A stretch of DNA of 64,000 nucleotides from Litsea cubeba (Eukaryota; Streptophyta; Magnoliopsida; Laurales; Lauraceae): positions 74,643,552 to 74,707,551 of the forward strand of contig CM022948.1 of the NCBI GenBank assembly GCA_012931725.1, read 5' to 3'. Shown piece after piece: positions 53,750 through 64,000 of the stretch (positions are counted from its first letter, which is position 1; each line of letters opens with the position of its first letter). The translations under genes were made by a program, and so were the position numbers. The notes below the pieces were generated by a model. That model saw only the letters and a program-made list of their open reading frames with translations, was not told the DNA's origin and did no database searches.

Positions 53750-55051
53750 TAAATCACCCACTTCAAAGGAAAATACTCCACCTGAGTCCTCCAAAAACAT
53801 AAGTATCAAAAGTCTCAGTCCCATGGCCTCTCCTCGAAGGTCTCCTAGATTCAAAACATCCCCCGTGAAATTGTTCTTGATAGTCCTCCCCAAAAAATCT
53901 AACACGAAACCATTCCCATGGAATCTCCCACCAAAAAGGTACCATCAATGGTTATTCGTGTAAAAAATGCCACCAGGGCTAAAAAAGTGCCATCGAAGCA
54001 TGAGGGTTTTAGTACCTCCCTAAATTGGCCTAAGAATTCTGCGTACAGACTGACGAAGGAGGAGACTGATCTGCTAGACAAATTCTGGGAGGACTACTAC
54101 GAAAGGTATGCAATTCCTTTTTTAAGATATTGATATGATATTTTAGAGATATCAATATGATATATCTTCCCTCAGGTTTGATACATTCATTGGTGTTCCA
54201 TACATGGTTATGTTGTTAGGGTCCACTTAATGGTCTATTTGTATATATCCATTGATTGCCAACATTTAATTAAATCGATTACCTAGGAATTTGGTAATGC
54301 ATAATGTATAATCTCTGGATTCTGGAATCACATCTAAGCACTATGGTGAATGTTAGGTTTGTGGTGAATGCCTTTGTGGTGGAATTACATCTAATGCTGA
54401 GTCACTATATTATATAAATTGATATAATTTCTAGTTCTGTGGTGAATGCCTTTGTGGTGGAATTACTGATCAATATGATTTAATATCCCTCAGGTTTGAT
54501 TACCTTGTCAAGGTCTGCATTAGCCTTAATCCTGAAAGATTGAAGAGACTCCTATCAAGAGAATGGCTACACACGGGTATACTGCAGAATTAGTTTGATA
54601 TTTATTTGAAACTCAAGGCACCACATGCATACGTCATTGACATGAATGCTTCGGTATGACTTTCATCATATACTCCATATACTTTCAACATATACTTTGG
54701 AAAAAATCGATTAATTGTCTCTATTCAAATTAATTGTTAATACGGATTAATTATTTTGACACACATTATTTCTACAGATTCATTGGTTAAATGAGTCTTT
54801 TGCTGCTTACAACTGGGAAGCGCCAATGGGATGGAGAAGGCGAATTGTTGAGAACGTTCCTTTACAAGAGAATTCACATGACTGCGGATTTTTTTGTAAT
54901 GACATCTGTTGAACATGTCCTCCTCAATCTAAAATTTGAATTCACTCAGCGTGACATGATGTATTATCGATGCAAACTAGTGATTAACCAGTACAACAGA
55001 CAATTAGAACTGTACAAGAAAAGGATCAACAATCAACATGACGGGGGATGA
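53750..55051 (+). pseudogene. Ulp1-like (C48) cysteine protease remnant
   Basis: Exon-like blocks: a basic Ser/Pro-rich stretch (53756-53870), a block from about 53918 to 54104 ending TKEETDLLDKFWEDYYER before a gaaag|gtatgc donor, a block at 54495-54655 (CISLNPERLKRLLSREWLHTG ... LKAPHAYVIDMNAS) and a block at 54778-55051. The last has the C48 signature NVPLQENSHDCGFF, with the catalytic Q and C of a SUMO-type protease (DCG at 54880-54888). A TAG replaces a probable Q codon (about 54592) and one extra T in the T run after DCG shifts the frame. Such domains occur in Kaonashi-type MULEs; here no TIR was proven. Confidence 0.7.
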
Positions 55052-55569
55052 TGGATCTTCAATATGTGACCATTCTGAAATGACTTGTGTTGTGACATCT
55101 GATCCGACTGTTCTCCCATTGGGGTTTTTAATTCTCTTTGTAATCTAAACATTTTTTTGTGACTATTTGCCTATGTATTTTGGATGGTTGACATGTTAAA
55201 ACTGATAGCCACTGTTGTTGGTTTCATTTTCTTCTTGTATGTTGGAAGGCTTCTAATCTAATGTGAATGGTGATAGTTATTTGTCACACTGCAGTGATGT
55301 GTTGAATATTAGATTGTGAAATATTCATCTTGAAACTTGACAATGACTGCTGGAAAAGTTACAAAACAGGTTGTCCATTTAGGTGATGTGTTGAATATTT
55401 GATTGTGAAAAAGGTAGACAATCGGCTGGATTATGTGTTAAATATTCCAGAGAAGATCCTGGGGAGGATGAGGACGGCTAATTGGCTCCCTCGATCCCAT
55501 TGATGTAAATCACATTTTCAGCCTGATTAAAACATGGGTTTCATGAGGGTTGAACAACCGTAGGCATAA
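55052..55569. other. Spacer
   Basis: No gene is seen. A 40 bp word around gatgtgttgaatatt occurs twice (55293 and 55384). Confidence 0.4.
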
Positions 55570-56281
55570 ATTTATTTGTTGATATCAACATATTGTTAGT
55601 TGACATCAACGAACACTGTGTTGAATTTCGGAGCACAAATATGTGCTAACAGTACGTTTTCATTGACATCAACAAATTTATTGTTGATGTCAACATATTG
55701 TTAGTTGACATCAACGAACACTATGTTGAATTTCGGAACATAAATATGTTGCTAACAGTACGTTTTCATTGACATCAACCAAAAATTTATTGATGTCAAC
55801 AAATAAATTTGTTGATGTAAACATATTGTTAGTTGACATCAACGAACACTGTGTTGAATTTCGGACCATAAATATGTGCTAACAGTACGTTTTCATTGAC
55901 AGCAACAAATTTATTTGTTGATGTCAACATATTGTTAGTTGACATTCAACGAAAACGGTGTTGAATTTCAGAACATAAATATGTTGCTAACAGTACATTT
56001 TCATTGACATCAACCAAAAATTTGTTGATGTCAACATATTGTTAGTTGACATCAACGAACACTGTGTTGAATTTTGGAACATAAATATGTGCTAGCAGTA
56101 CGTTTTCATTGACATCAACAAATTTATTTGTTGATGTCGCCATACTTTTAGTTGACATCAACGAATACTGTCTTATTTCTGAATGACATACGTGCTATCA
56201 GTGCACTTTTCATTGATATCAATCAATTTATTTGTTGATGTCGACAAATGTTTAGTTGACATCAACAAAAACTGTGACACA
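55570..56281 (+). repeat. Tandem array of about 106 bp, 7 copies, with hairpins
   Basis: The word tattgttagttgacatcaac or a variant starts at 55591, 55696, 55824, 55930, 56037, 56143 and 56247 (spacing 105, 128, 106, 107, 106, 104). Each unit contains ttgacatcaacaaat-ttatttgttgatgtcaa or a variant, a perfect or near-perfect stem of about 15 bp. Later units are more diverged. Non-coding. Confidence 0.93.
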
Positions 56282-56544
56282 TTCTGAAACTCCTTGTTAA
56301 AAAGATATCCATGCAGTGATCCATTAATAGAAAATACATCAATGATCATGAAAGAACATTATCCAACCATTCTATCCACCCCATTATAAAAGATAAACAT
56401 TGATCTGCTATTAAATGAAAGAGGTAGATCCACCAACATCATTTACAAAAAATAATAGGACATCGTTTACAAAAGTGCAGCAAATAGATTATAAAAAAAA
56501 AAAGACATGGTTCCATGATTTCCACCTTTACAAAAAAAAAAGGG
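56282..56544. other. Spacer
   Basis: No gene is seen. Confidence 0.4.
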
Positions 56545-56867
56545 CTACAAATGCTGGAACCACACGTATAAATAAAGCCCATTTACATTATCCCGAGACA
56601 CTTTCAACATTGCATTTACATCACCATCGTTTGCTACTTTAATCAATGTGAAGGCTTGACGGTTGTTGTGAAGGTACTGAATTTCAATGGCTTCATTGTT
56701 TTCTACCCACTTCGTTGCTTGTAATGCACCCTGGAACAATGTAGAGCACTTTGTGAAATTGCTTAGATACATCATTTTTTGTTCACCTCCCTATACACCG
56801 GATTGGTCGTATTCCAATCAAACTCTCCATTAAAGTGGAATACAACAAACGTCTCATCCTCTGACAT
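56545..56867 (-). pseudogene. MULE transposase N-terminal (PB1-like) fragment
   Basis: Minus strand from the ATG at 56867: SEDETFVVFHFNGEFDWNTT, a stop just before the next block, then (another frame) FTKCSTLFQGALQATKW ... IEIQYLHNNRQAFTLIKVAN, DGDVNAMLKVSRDNVNGLYLYV. This is the beta-grasp N-terminal domain seen in MuDR-type transposases. The DDE part does not follow; the 106 bp array lies beyond. Confidence 0.65.
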
Positions 56868-57476
56868 CCTAAAGAAATCGCAAATAAATTAACATGACAT
56901 AAGAACAAGTGACATTTAGTAAATAAACCCCACTAGACATGGTAAGGTATTGGCGTATATCACGGCTTTGCTCATGAGTTAGTGTTTAAGGTATCTAGAA
57001 CCATACTTCAATTCCTCGAATGAGTAATTCAACTTCATCTCCCATTTGATTGAATTAAATTTTTGTGAGCTTCGCAGCCTCATGCAAACATAGGAACAGA
57101 GCTTAAGAATGTAAAAGAATAGTTGGTAAATGATCTCATCTCCTATGTGCCCATAGAAAATCTCGGACAGTGAAAGCAAGCGAACAATGTTCCATGATCC
57201 ATGCTCAGAACATAATGTGGAAAGAAGGATCTACTAGTGTGCTACTGTATCATCGGGTGAACTCATTGAAAATCTTGACATCTAGATAAAAATGGAGACC
57301 TACTAGCCTCTTACAGGTCTCTGATTTCTCATCTGGTCTCCTTTGACTAGAAACCTGAAATTACAAAGTCGATTAGAGGATTGACTCAGGAATGCAACCC
57401 TAACCCAAACACTTTGGTTAGATATCTACTAATGTCTTTGTTCAACTCTGGCTGTCTCACATTGATTAGACCTTAC
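56868..57476 (-). other. Spacer, possibly captured sequence
   Basis: A minus-strand frame at 57179-56979 was not recognised. Intron-like borders exist (tttcag near 57363) but no known protein was identified. Confidence 0.35.
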
Positions 57477-58090
57477 CTCTTCCTGTGCAGCTTTTCTGAT
57501 GTTGGCTTTCGTTTGCAAGTTGGCATTCCTAAGGCTCAAATGCAAACTGAAACCAAGAGACAAGCATCATCAAGAACAAACATCTCAGCCGTTCCAAATC
57601 CAAACCATCAATTTTGCATACAAAACAGATCCCATAAATGGGTTGCCTATCAAAAAAAAAAAAGATGATCTAGCAGAAAACATAAAACATCCCAAGTCAC
57701 TAAATACTTTAACAAATTAAATTCGACCAAGTGGTAGTAATAATAAGTTAGCAGTCTGAAGAAAAAGCTCCATATGAAATAGTTTTAAGAACCAAACCTC
57801 TGATACTGCTCCTTCCAAGATTTCAACATGTGCTGAGCAGATTGTACTTGTTGGTCTGTGAGAAGTTGTGGGGCAAGAAGATCAAGCCTAAATTGTAATG
57901 ATCTCAACAATGCAAGTCCATCCTGTGCAGCACCATTCAATCGTGGGAGAGAATTCGCTTCCTGTGTTCCTTTCCCGGACTTGCCACATTTCTCGATTAC
58001 TTTTACATGGTCTTGAGCTTGATTAAATGTCTAATCCCACTCCTTTTTCACCTTCTCCATAGCCTGCGCAACCTCCTCCTCCATTTCCAT
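57477..58090 (-). pseudogene. SEC20-like SNARE gene fragment (first two exons)
   Basis: Minus strand. Exon 1, 58090-57798: MEMEEEVAQAMEKVKKEWD, then a TAG (58033-58031), then GLALLRSLQFRLDLLAPQLL and VQSAQHMLKSWKEQYQ. Exon 2, 57546-57477: LHLSLRNANLQTKANIRKAA, ending QEE|gtaagg. Splice phases agree. The order and words match my recollection of plant SEC20, a SNARE for Golgi-to-ER retrograde transport. The third exon (HxRRRNLQ-like region, SNARE helix, membrane anchor) was not found in the 600 bp downstream. Either a captured or duplicated fragment, or a host gene cut off. The stop and absence of the anchor mean it is not functional. Confidence 0.6.
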
Positions 58091-58140
58091 TTCAAGTCTA
58101 TGCAAATCAATCAATCATCATAACATGGCAACTTATTTAT

Positions 58141-61089
58141 TGTCACGTCCCCCGAACCCGATTAAAGAAATAACCGGATCCGGAGAGTGGATTTTAGTAC
58201 TAATTAAAAATTTTGTCCTTTGGGCCCACGGATAGTAGTCCGCGGTGAGGATTTAATATTTCCAACCTCATGTGTCACAATAAATGTAGAGTTAATACAA
58301 CTCTAGGCATATAGGATCTCTAGCAATGATTAATAAATTCTCATTAAATTAAAGTTGCAAGAAGCGTAAACAGAACTTCAAAGTTAAATAATTTATTACA
58401 AGGAGAAAAAGTCCAATGAGAGAAATAATGAATGAAAGATAAATCTAATGAAACCAAATGTATCTCTCTCTCGTGCCAGGATATGATGACGCTACTCTAC
58501 GTCATCGGCACGCCACTCTCGTGCTTGCTCAGCTGGTTGGAGATCATCTGGGATCTCCTCACCTGCCTGCTCCTCGTAGAAGAACTCACCTGATGTGTCT
58601 GCACATCAAGGAACAAAGTCAACGACATGTTGAGCAATAGATATACAAAACATAATAAACACGACATGCATCAAGTATAGAATAATGACAGGTATAAGAT
58701 CATATGAATACAAGAATGCGAGGCTAGGCATAAAGCGAGATTAATATATAAAAACAATAATAGGAATCCTAGCAATCATCTAACAATAACCATTATCCAT
58801 GCAAATGCAAGCAAGACAAGCAAGAGGGAGACTCCGATGATGTCCTATGCCACCTCCTGGGGTACCAGTAACAATCCCCTTGGACTACTGATACCATAGT
58901 CCGGCTCCAGTGGGATCCTAGCTCCCTGTCCTGGGAATAGCAGCACGGTTCTAGCCCGCTTCCAGCTATTCAACGCCATGGACGCCGTCTTACGCCGACT
59001 GCCCACCCCGACAACCGGAGTAACCGATTCGTCATTAAATCCCAAACTGCAGATGGCCATGATATGCAAACAAATACGGAGTGGTTCTGACACAAGAACA
59101 ACAAGACAAGCAAGTCTGGCTAGTTCCAAGTACAAGACAAGATTCAAGGGAGTTATCTTCTCCAAAATAATACAAGTCAAGCAAGCCACATGATAATCCC
59201 CTTCCTTACTAGCCAGTCATGTTCATCAAACAAGACACGGTTTCCTAAGGTGCACTCTAAGTCCGGTCCAAGTCCTAGGTTCTATAAGAATTTATGTTTC
59301 ATAATTTGTTAAGTGTTTTATGCCAAGAGAGTGTATAAGGAACATTAACAACGGATACAAGTCACAAGTCAAGGAGAAATTACAATCCAATCCTAGGCAA
59401 GTGGTGTCATCCCTGTATTCCATAATCCTAACAAAGTACGTGTGGAATTTGGATCGACGATACTATTAGGGAAACATCCCTTGGTGTACAATCATGTGAA
59501 GTACCGAACGATTCAGTTCCAAACGTATTCGGTTAGAGCATACGTAATACAGGAATACCTAGCAACCCATCGAATTCACACCAAGCCACGTGATTCGATT
59601 TCAATCCCATTTATGGTCATGTGATAGTAGGTTGGTGGTTTCCAGCATCTAAGTCCCAAATCCTAGGTTACAGGTCTCATTTCCAATAAAACATAAGCTT
59701 GATTAATAATCCAAGTATTTACATTACTTCCTGACCTCTGATTGTGATTAAACTAGAACCATTGGATTCTATGTCTCAAGGGCTTTCCAACGGTATATAA
59801 AACTCCAAATTCTGACGAACGGATTAAAAGTTATGTTCATTCGAAGTGGACGTTGATGTCTGCACAATGCAGTCTTGCTATAGCGAGCCAAAGTCTCGCT
59901 ATAGCGAGAATGCATTCTGCCTGGGCTCCGTAACAGTAGCAAAGCTCGCTATAGCGAGGGTTAAGCCCGCTAGAGCGAGCTTGCTTGCTGCCTGAGCCCG
60001 GACTGAAGCAAATTTGGCCTATTTTAAGCTATTTCCAATCCCAATCACCTAGGGTCCATTCCCTTCATTCCTAAGCCTTTCCAGGGCATGTACCTGCATG
60101 AGAAGAGCCTCCATGCTCTCTCTCTCTCTCTCTCAAACCACATTCCATTCCATTCATCAAACCATATACAAGTAAAGTCCATTCAACCCATTTATCCAAT
60201 TTAGCATATGTAATCCAATTAACCATGACAAGCTTGGAATTTAGGCATTCTAACATGAAACATAATCAATCAAAGAAACAATACAGATATATATATTATG
60301 AAATGCATATCTACTTGCCTCAACCAAGACGAAGATTGGAAATTGGTGAAATTTGAGGAGAAGCTTTTCTACCCTCAAAATCACAGTCTACCCCGATCAA
60401 ACGCAACCTAATACACCAAGGAGAAGAAAGAAAGAAAAAGAATCAAGATCGGACCTAAATCTAACCAAAATGCATAAGATTGAAAAAGATGAAGGTGAGA
60501 GAATGCTTACCAAACTTACACCGGAAGCAAGAGGAAAACGCGAGGATGACTTCTAGCGGATCAGATCTTCGAACGGGGTCTTCTAGGGCTGAGATCTGGC
60601 TTGAGAAAGGAAAATGAAGAAATGGGGAGGCTGCTGGGTTAATTCGTTGCAGAGAACGAAATGAGAAGTTAGGGCAACCCTCGTTTAAGAAGACAATAGA
60701 GAGGAAAAGACCGAATTGTCCTTTAAGTGTGTCCGGTGAAAGAATGGACCACTTGAAAGATTTCTGATCGCTGGATCGCGATGAGTCAAGAGACAAAAGT
60801 CATCAGAACGACGAGACCTTTCCAACGAACCCAAAAATCACGGCGTTTGGAATATTTCGGAAAAACACTCAATTTTCCCTAAATTACAAACTACCCCCCT
60901 GCTATGATCAAACGAACTCGGAATCAAACGAAACTTCGCAGATACTATTCTAATGCTAAAATAAACTCGCTCATGATCTAAACCCACTTAAATATAAAAA
61001 ATACAATTAAATATAATGATAACAAATTAAACGGGTCAACGGGCTGGGTTATTGGGCCCAACTGACCCAGTAAGGTCACAGACCTTACA
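58141..61089 (-). repeat. 3' LTR of the Gypsy element (2949 bp)
   Basis: On the minus strand it starts TGTAAGGTCTGTGACC and ends GGGGGACGTGACA. It matches the solo LTR at 33097-36073, including the ctcgctatagcgag cluster (59876-59985) and a GA repeat (60117-60134). Differences are spread over the full length. Confidence 0.93.
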
Positions 61090-61093
61090 ACTC

Positions 61094-64000
61094 TCACAAA
61101 TAAAAAGAACATTTGGTCCCCCAAATACCTAAACATACCTCATCTGGAAAAAGATAGGGGTACGTCTTCTGAATCTGCTCCTTCAGCTCCCACGTTGCTT
61201 CCTTCGGTCTGTGGTTCTCCCACTGTACTTTAACCCATGGGATGGTCTTAGTACGCAACACTATCTCCTTAATGTCAATGATCTGCGCTGGCCGCTCCAC
61301 GTAGGTGACATCTGCTTGAAGCTGAAGTGGCTCGTGCTGCAACACATGGGTGGGATTTGGAATATATTTTCGAAGCATTGAGACATGAAATACGTCGTGC
61401 ACACCCGCTAACTCGGGCGGTAGTACTAGACGATAAGCCACGTCTCCTATCTTACTCTTAATCTCAAATGGTCCCACAAACCTCTTAGCAAGCTTCCCTT
61501 TCTGTCCAAATCTGACAACACCTCTCATCGGAGACACTTTCAGGAAAACCATATCCCCCACTTGGAATTCTAAAGGTCTCCGCCTCTTGTCTGCATAACT
61601 CTTCTGACGATCACGTGACTCCTTCATTCTCATCTGGACAACTCTGACCTTCTCACTGGAATCAGCAATCTCTGAGGGGCCATGAAAACTCCGAACTCCA
61701 ACTTCCTCCCAACATGCCGGGGTTCTGCATCTCCTTCCATATAATGCCTCAAATGGTGCCATACCAATGCTTGAATGGTAGCTGTTGTTGTAGGCAAACT
61801 CACATAGAGACAAACTCTCATCCCAACTCTCCTTGAAATCCAAAACACATGCTCGGAGGAGATCTTCCAATGTCTGAATGGTACGCTCTTACTGTCCATC
61901 TGTTTGAGGGTGGTAAGCTGTGCTGAACTTCAACTGAGTACCCATAGATGACTGGAAAGTAGACCAAAACCGAGAGACAAACTTAGTGTCTCGATCGGAC
62001 ACTATGGACTTAGGCACTCCATGCAACTTGACTATATTGTCCCTGTACATCTTAGTCATCTTATCCATAAATTGTCCAGTCTTGAATGGCAAGAAATGGG
62101 CTGATTTAGTCAATCTATCCACAATCACCCAAATAGCATCATTACCTTTCTTGGTATTCGGCAATCCTGACACGAAATCCATGGTGATATTCTCCTATTT
62201 CCACTGTGGAATTTCTAACGGGTGAAGTAAACCAGGAGGCTTCTTATGCTCTGCCTTAATCTGCTGACAAGTCATACACCTTGAGACAAATTCTGCGATC
62301 TCTTTCTTCATTTTCACCCACCAATAGTGATTCTTCAAATTCTGATACATTTTGGTGCTTCCTGGATGAATAGAGTATCTGATGTGGTGCGCATCTGTCA
62401 TCAACTGTGACTTGATATCTTGAACATCTGGCACACACAACCTATCCTTATAGTACAAAACTCCCTCTATCAATCTGAACTCTGGCTTGTCATCCACATG
62501 ATCAATGATTCTCTGAATTTCTGGATCATCCTTCTGGCATTCCTTGATCCTGTTAACTATTTCTGGCTCCCAAACTCTCATAGTAGCAACTAAGACCTTC
62601 TCATTAACTGGCCAGACTTCCACATCCATATCTCTGAATTGCTCCATCCATCTCCATTCAGGCATTATACATCCACTAAATGCTGCCTTTCTACTGAGAG
62701 CATCTGCTACCACATTCACTCTTCCAGGATGGTACTTGATTGGAAAATCATAATCCTTTATGTACTCCATCCATCTCCTCTGCCTGTTATTCAGATCACC
62801 CTGTGTAAACAGGTATTGCAGACTCTTGTGATCTGTATGCACCTCAAATCTCTCCCCATACAAATAGTGCCTCGACAACTTCAATGCAAACACCACTGCT
62901 GCTAACTCCAAGTCATGTGTGGCATATTTCTTCTCATGATCCTTCAATTGTCTCGATCCATATGCTATCACCTTGTCATGCTGCATGAGAACACATCCCA
63001 AACCTACTCCTGATGCATCGGTGAAAACCACAAATCCTCCACTTCCAGTGGGTAAAACAAGTATAGGTGCTGTAGTGAATCTGGTCTTCAGCTCTTGGAA
63101 GCTCTTTTCACACCCCTCCGTCCACACAAACGGAATATCCTTCCTCGTCAACTTAGTCAACGGGGATGCTATGGTAGCGAATCCTTTCACAAAATTTCTG
63201 TAGTAACCTGCAAGTCCAAGGAAACTACGAATCTCCGCTACATTTCTCGGGCTACTCCAATTGACAACTGCTGCAATCTTCTTGGGATCCACTGTTAATC
63301 CTTCCTTAGAGATAATGTGGCCCAAAAATGCCACTTGCTCCAACCAAAACTCACATTTGCTTAACTTAGCATACAGTTGGTTATCCCTCAAAAGCTGCAA
63401 AGAAGTTCTCAACTGATGCTCATGCTCCTCCTTAGTCTTCGAGTATACCAAAACATCATCTATGAAGACTACCACAAACTGATCCAAGAAAGGAGCAAAT
63501 GCCTTGTTCATCAATGCCATAAAAACTGCTGGAGCATTCATTAATCCAAAAGGCATCACAAGAAACTCAAAATGTCCATATCTCATCCGGAATGCAGTCT
63601 TAGGAACATCCTCCTTCCTGACTCGCAATTGATGATAACCGGAACGCTGATCTATCTTCGAAAAGAATTGGGCTCCCTGCAATTGATCGAAGAGCTCATC
63701 GATCCTCGGTAACAGGTACTTGTTCTTAACAGTCATCTGATTCAACTGTCTGTAATCAATACACATCCTCATAGTCCCGTCCTTCTTCTTCACAAATATC
63801 ATCGAAGCTCCCCACGGTGAAATACTAGGCCTGATAAAACCCTTATCCAATAGATCTCCAATCTGAGTTTTTAACTCTTTCAATTCTGCTGGTGCCATCC
63901 TATACGGGGCCTTCGAAATAGGTGATGTCCCTGGCTGCAATTCAATCGTGAAATCCAACTCACGAACAGGTGGCAAACCAGGAATCTCCTCCGAAAACAC
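61094..64000 (-). pseudogene. Gypsy pol: RT, RNase H, integrase, chromodomain
   Basis: One frame throughout, with TAG at 62197-62195 (a W or K-W site of the PQWKWE-type block) and TAA at 61891-61889 (after TDGQ, before ERTIQT). RT: MRMCIDYRQLN, FDQLQGAQFFSKID, YGHFEFLVMPFGLMNAPAVF and the catalytic FIDDVLVYS (about 63442-63468). RNase H: FVVFTDASGVGLGCVL, THDLELAAVVFAL and HTDHKSLQYLF. Integrase: HHIRYSIHPG plus CMTCQQIK, DRLTKSAHFLP, SDRDTKFVS, and E in ERTIQ. A chromodomain (61294-61140: PAQIIDIKEIVLRTKTIPWV ... WELKEQIQKTYPYLF) ends the protein; such domains steer insertion to heterochromatin (family knowledge). Confidence 0.92.

Larger units (their letters stand above)
58141..64000 (-). 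mobile_element. Chromodomain Gypsy retrotransposon (Tekay/Del type), 3' half
   Basis: On the minus strand: RT, RNase H, integrase and chromodomain (64000-61094), then the 3' LTR (61089-58141). Gag, protease and the 5' LTR lie beyond the right edge of the window. LTR length near 3 kb and the C-terminal chromodomain fit the Tekay/Del lineage. Two in-frame stops in integrase make it inactive. Flank after the LTR: ataaa on the minus strand. Confidence 0.9.

Noticed and set aside
55570..56281. Regularly spaced repeats as a CRISPR array
   Set aside because: The repeated unit fills the whole period with no unique spacers, and the setting is a plant nuclear genome.

Overview
The window is nuclear DNA of a flowering plant. 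Evidence: genes with GT-AG introns, a NAC transcription factor, a plant-type Golgi nucleotide-sugar transporter, plant mobile domain (PMD) coding sequence, and Copia, Gypsy, MULE, hAT, Helitron-like and SINE/LINE-like elements. The species cannot be named. The very long TE-filled intron and many degenerate MITEs suggest a moderately large woody-type genome (inference only). No RNA gene or CRISPR array was recognised.

Layout. 1-600 is probably the end of a Gypsy-type LTR. 873-2762 (-) is a three-exon NAC gene whose C-terminal part is missing or outside the window. 3500-4954 holds tandem repeats and the 5' coding end of a MULE. This joins abruptly to a Sirevirus-type Copia element (4955-11392, +), which abuts gag-protease and leader of a second Copia (11394-13751, -). 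After a region with an old duplication comes the UDP-rhamnose/UDP-galactose transporter gene (URGT type, five exons, 16081-25733, +), whose 6.7 kb third intron is full of MITEs, a SINE-like insertion and a long (TC)n tract.

25985-30730 is a dense field of related MITEs, a fold-back element and a Helitron-like element. 31222-39791 is one 8.6 kb MULE with TIRs and a near-matching 9 bp target duplication. It carries a PMD pseudogene (+) facing a transposase fused to an OTU cysteine protease (-). A Gypsy solo LTR with a perfect 5 bp duplication sits inside the PMD gene.

40194-45736 (+) is an intact three-exon gene for an 830-residue acidic coiled-coil protein with UVR-like motifs. 47233-48814 (-) is a plausible small plant gene of unknown function whose first intron holds a hAT MITE with a perfect 8 bp duplication. 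50096-52055 holds two elements with long inverted ends. 53750-58090 contains a broken Ulp1-type (C48) protease, a 7-copy tandem array of about 106 bp with hairpins, a second MULE N-terminal fragment and a truncated SEC20-like fragment. 58141-64000 (-) is the 3' half of a chromodomain Gypsy (Tekay/Del type): pol plus a 2.95 kb LTR, the same family as the solo LTR.

Only the NAC gene (possibly partial), the URGT gene, the coiled-coil gene and perhaps the small unknown gene look like host genes. Almost everything else is mobile DNA in decay, and most premature stops fit C-to-T change (TGG to TGA/TAG, CAA/CAG to TAA/TAG).
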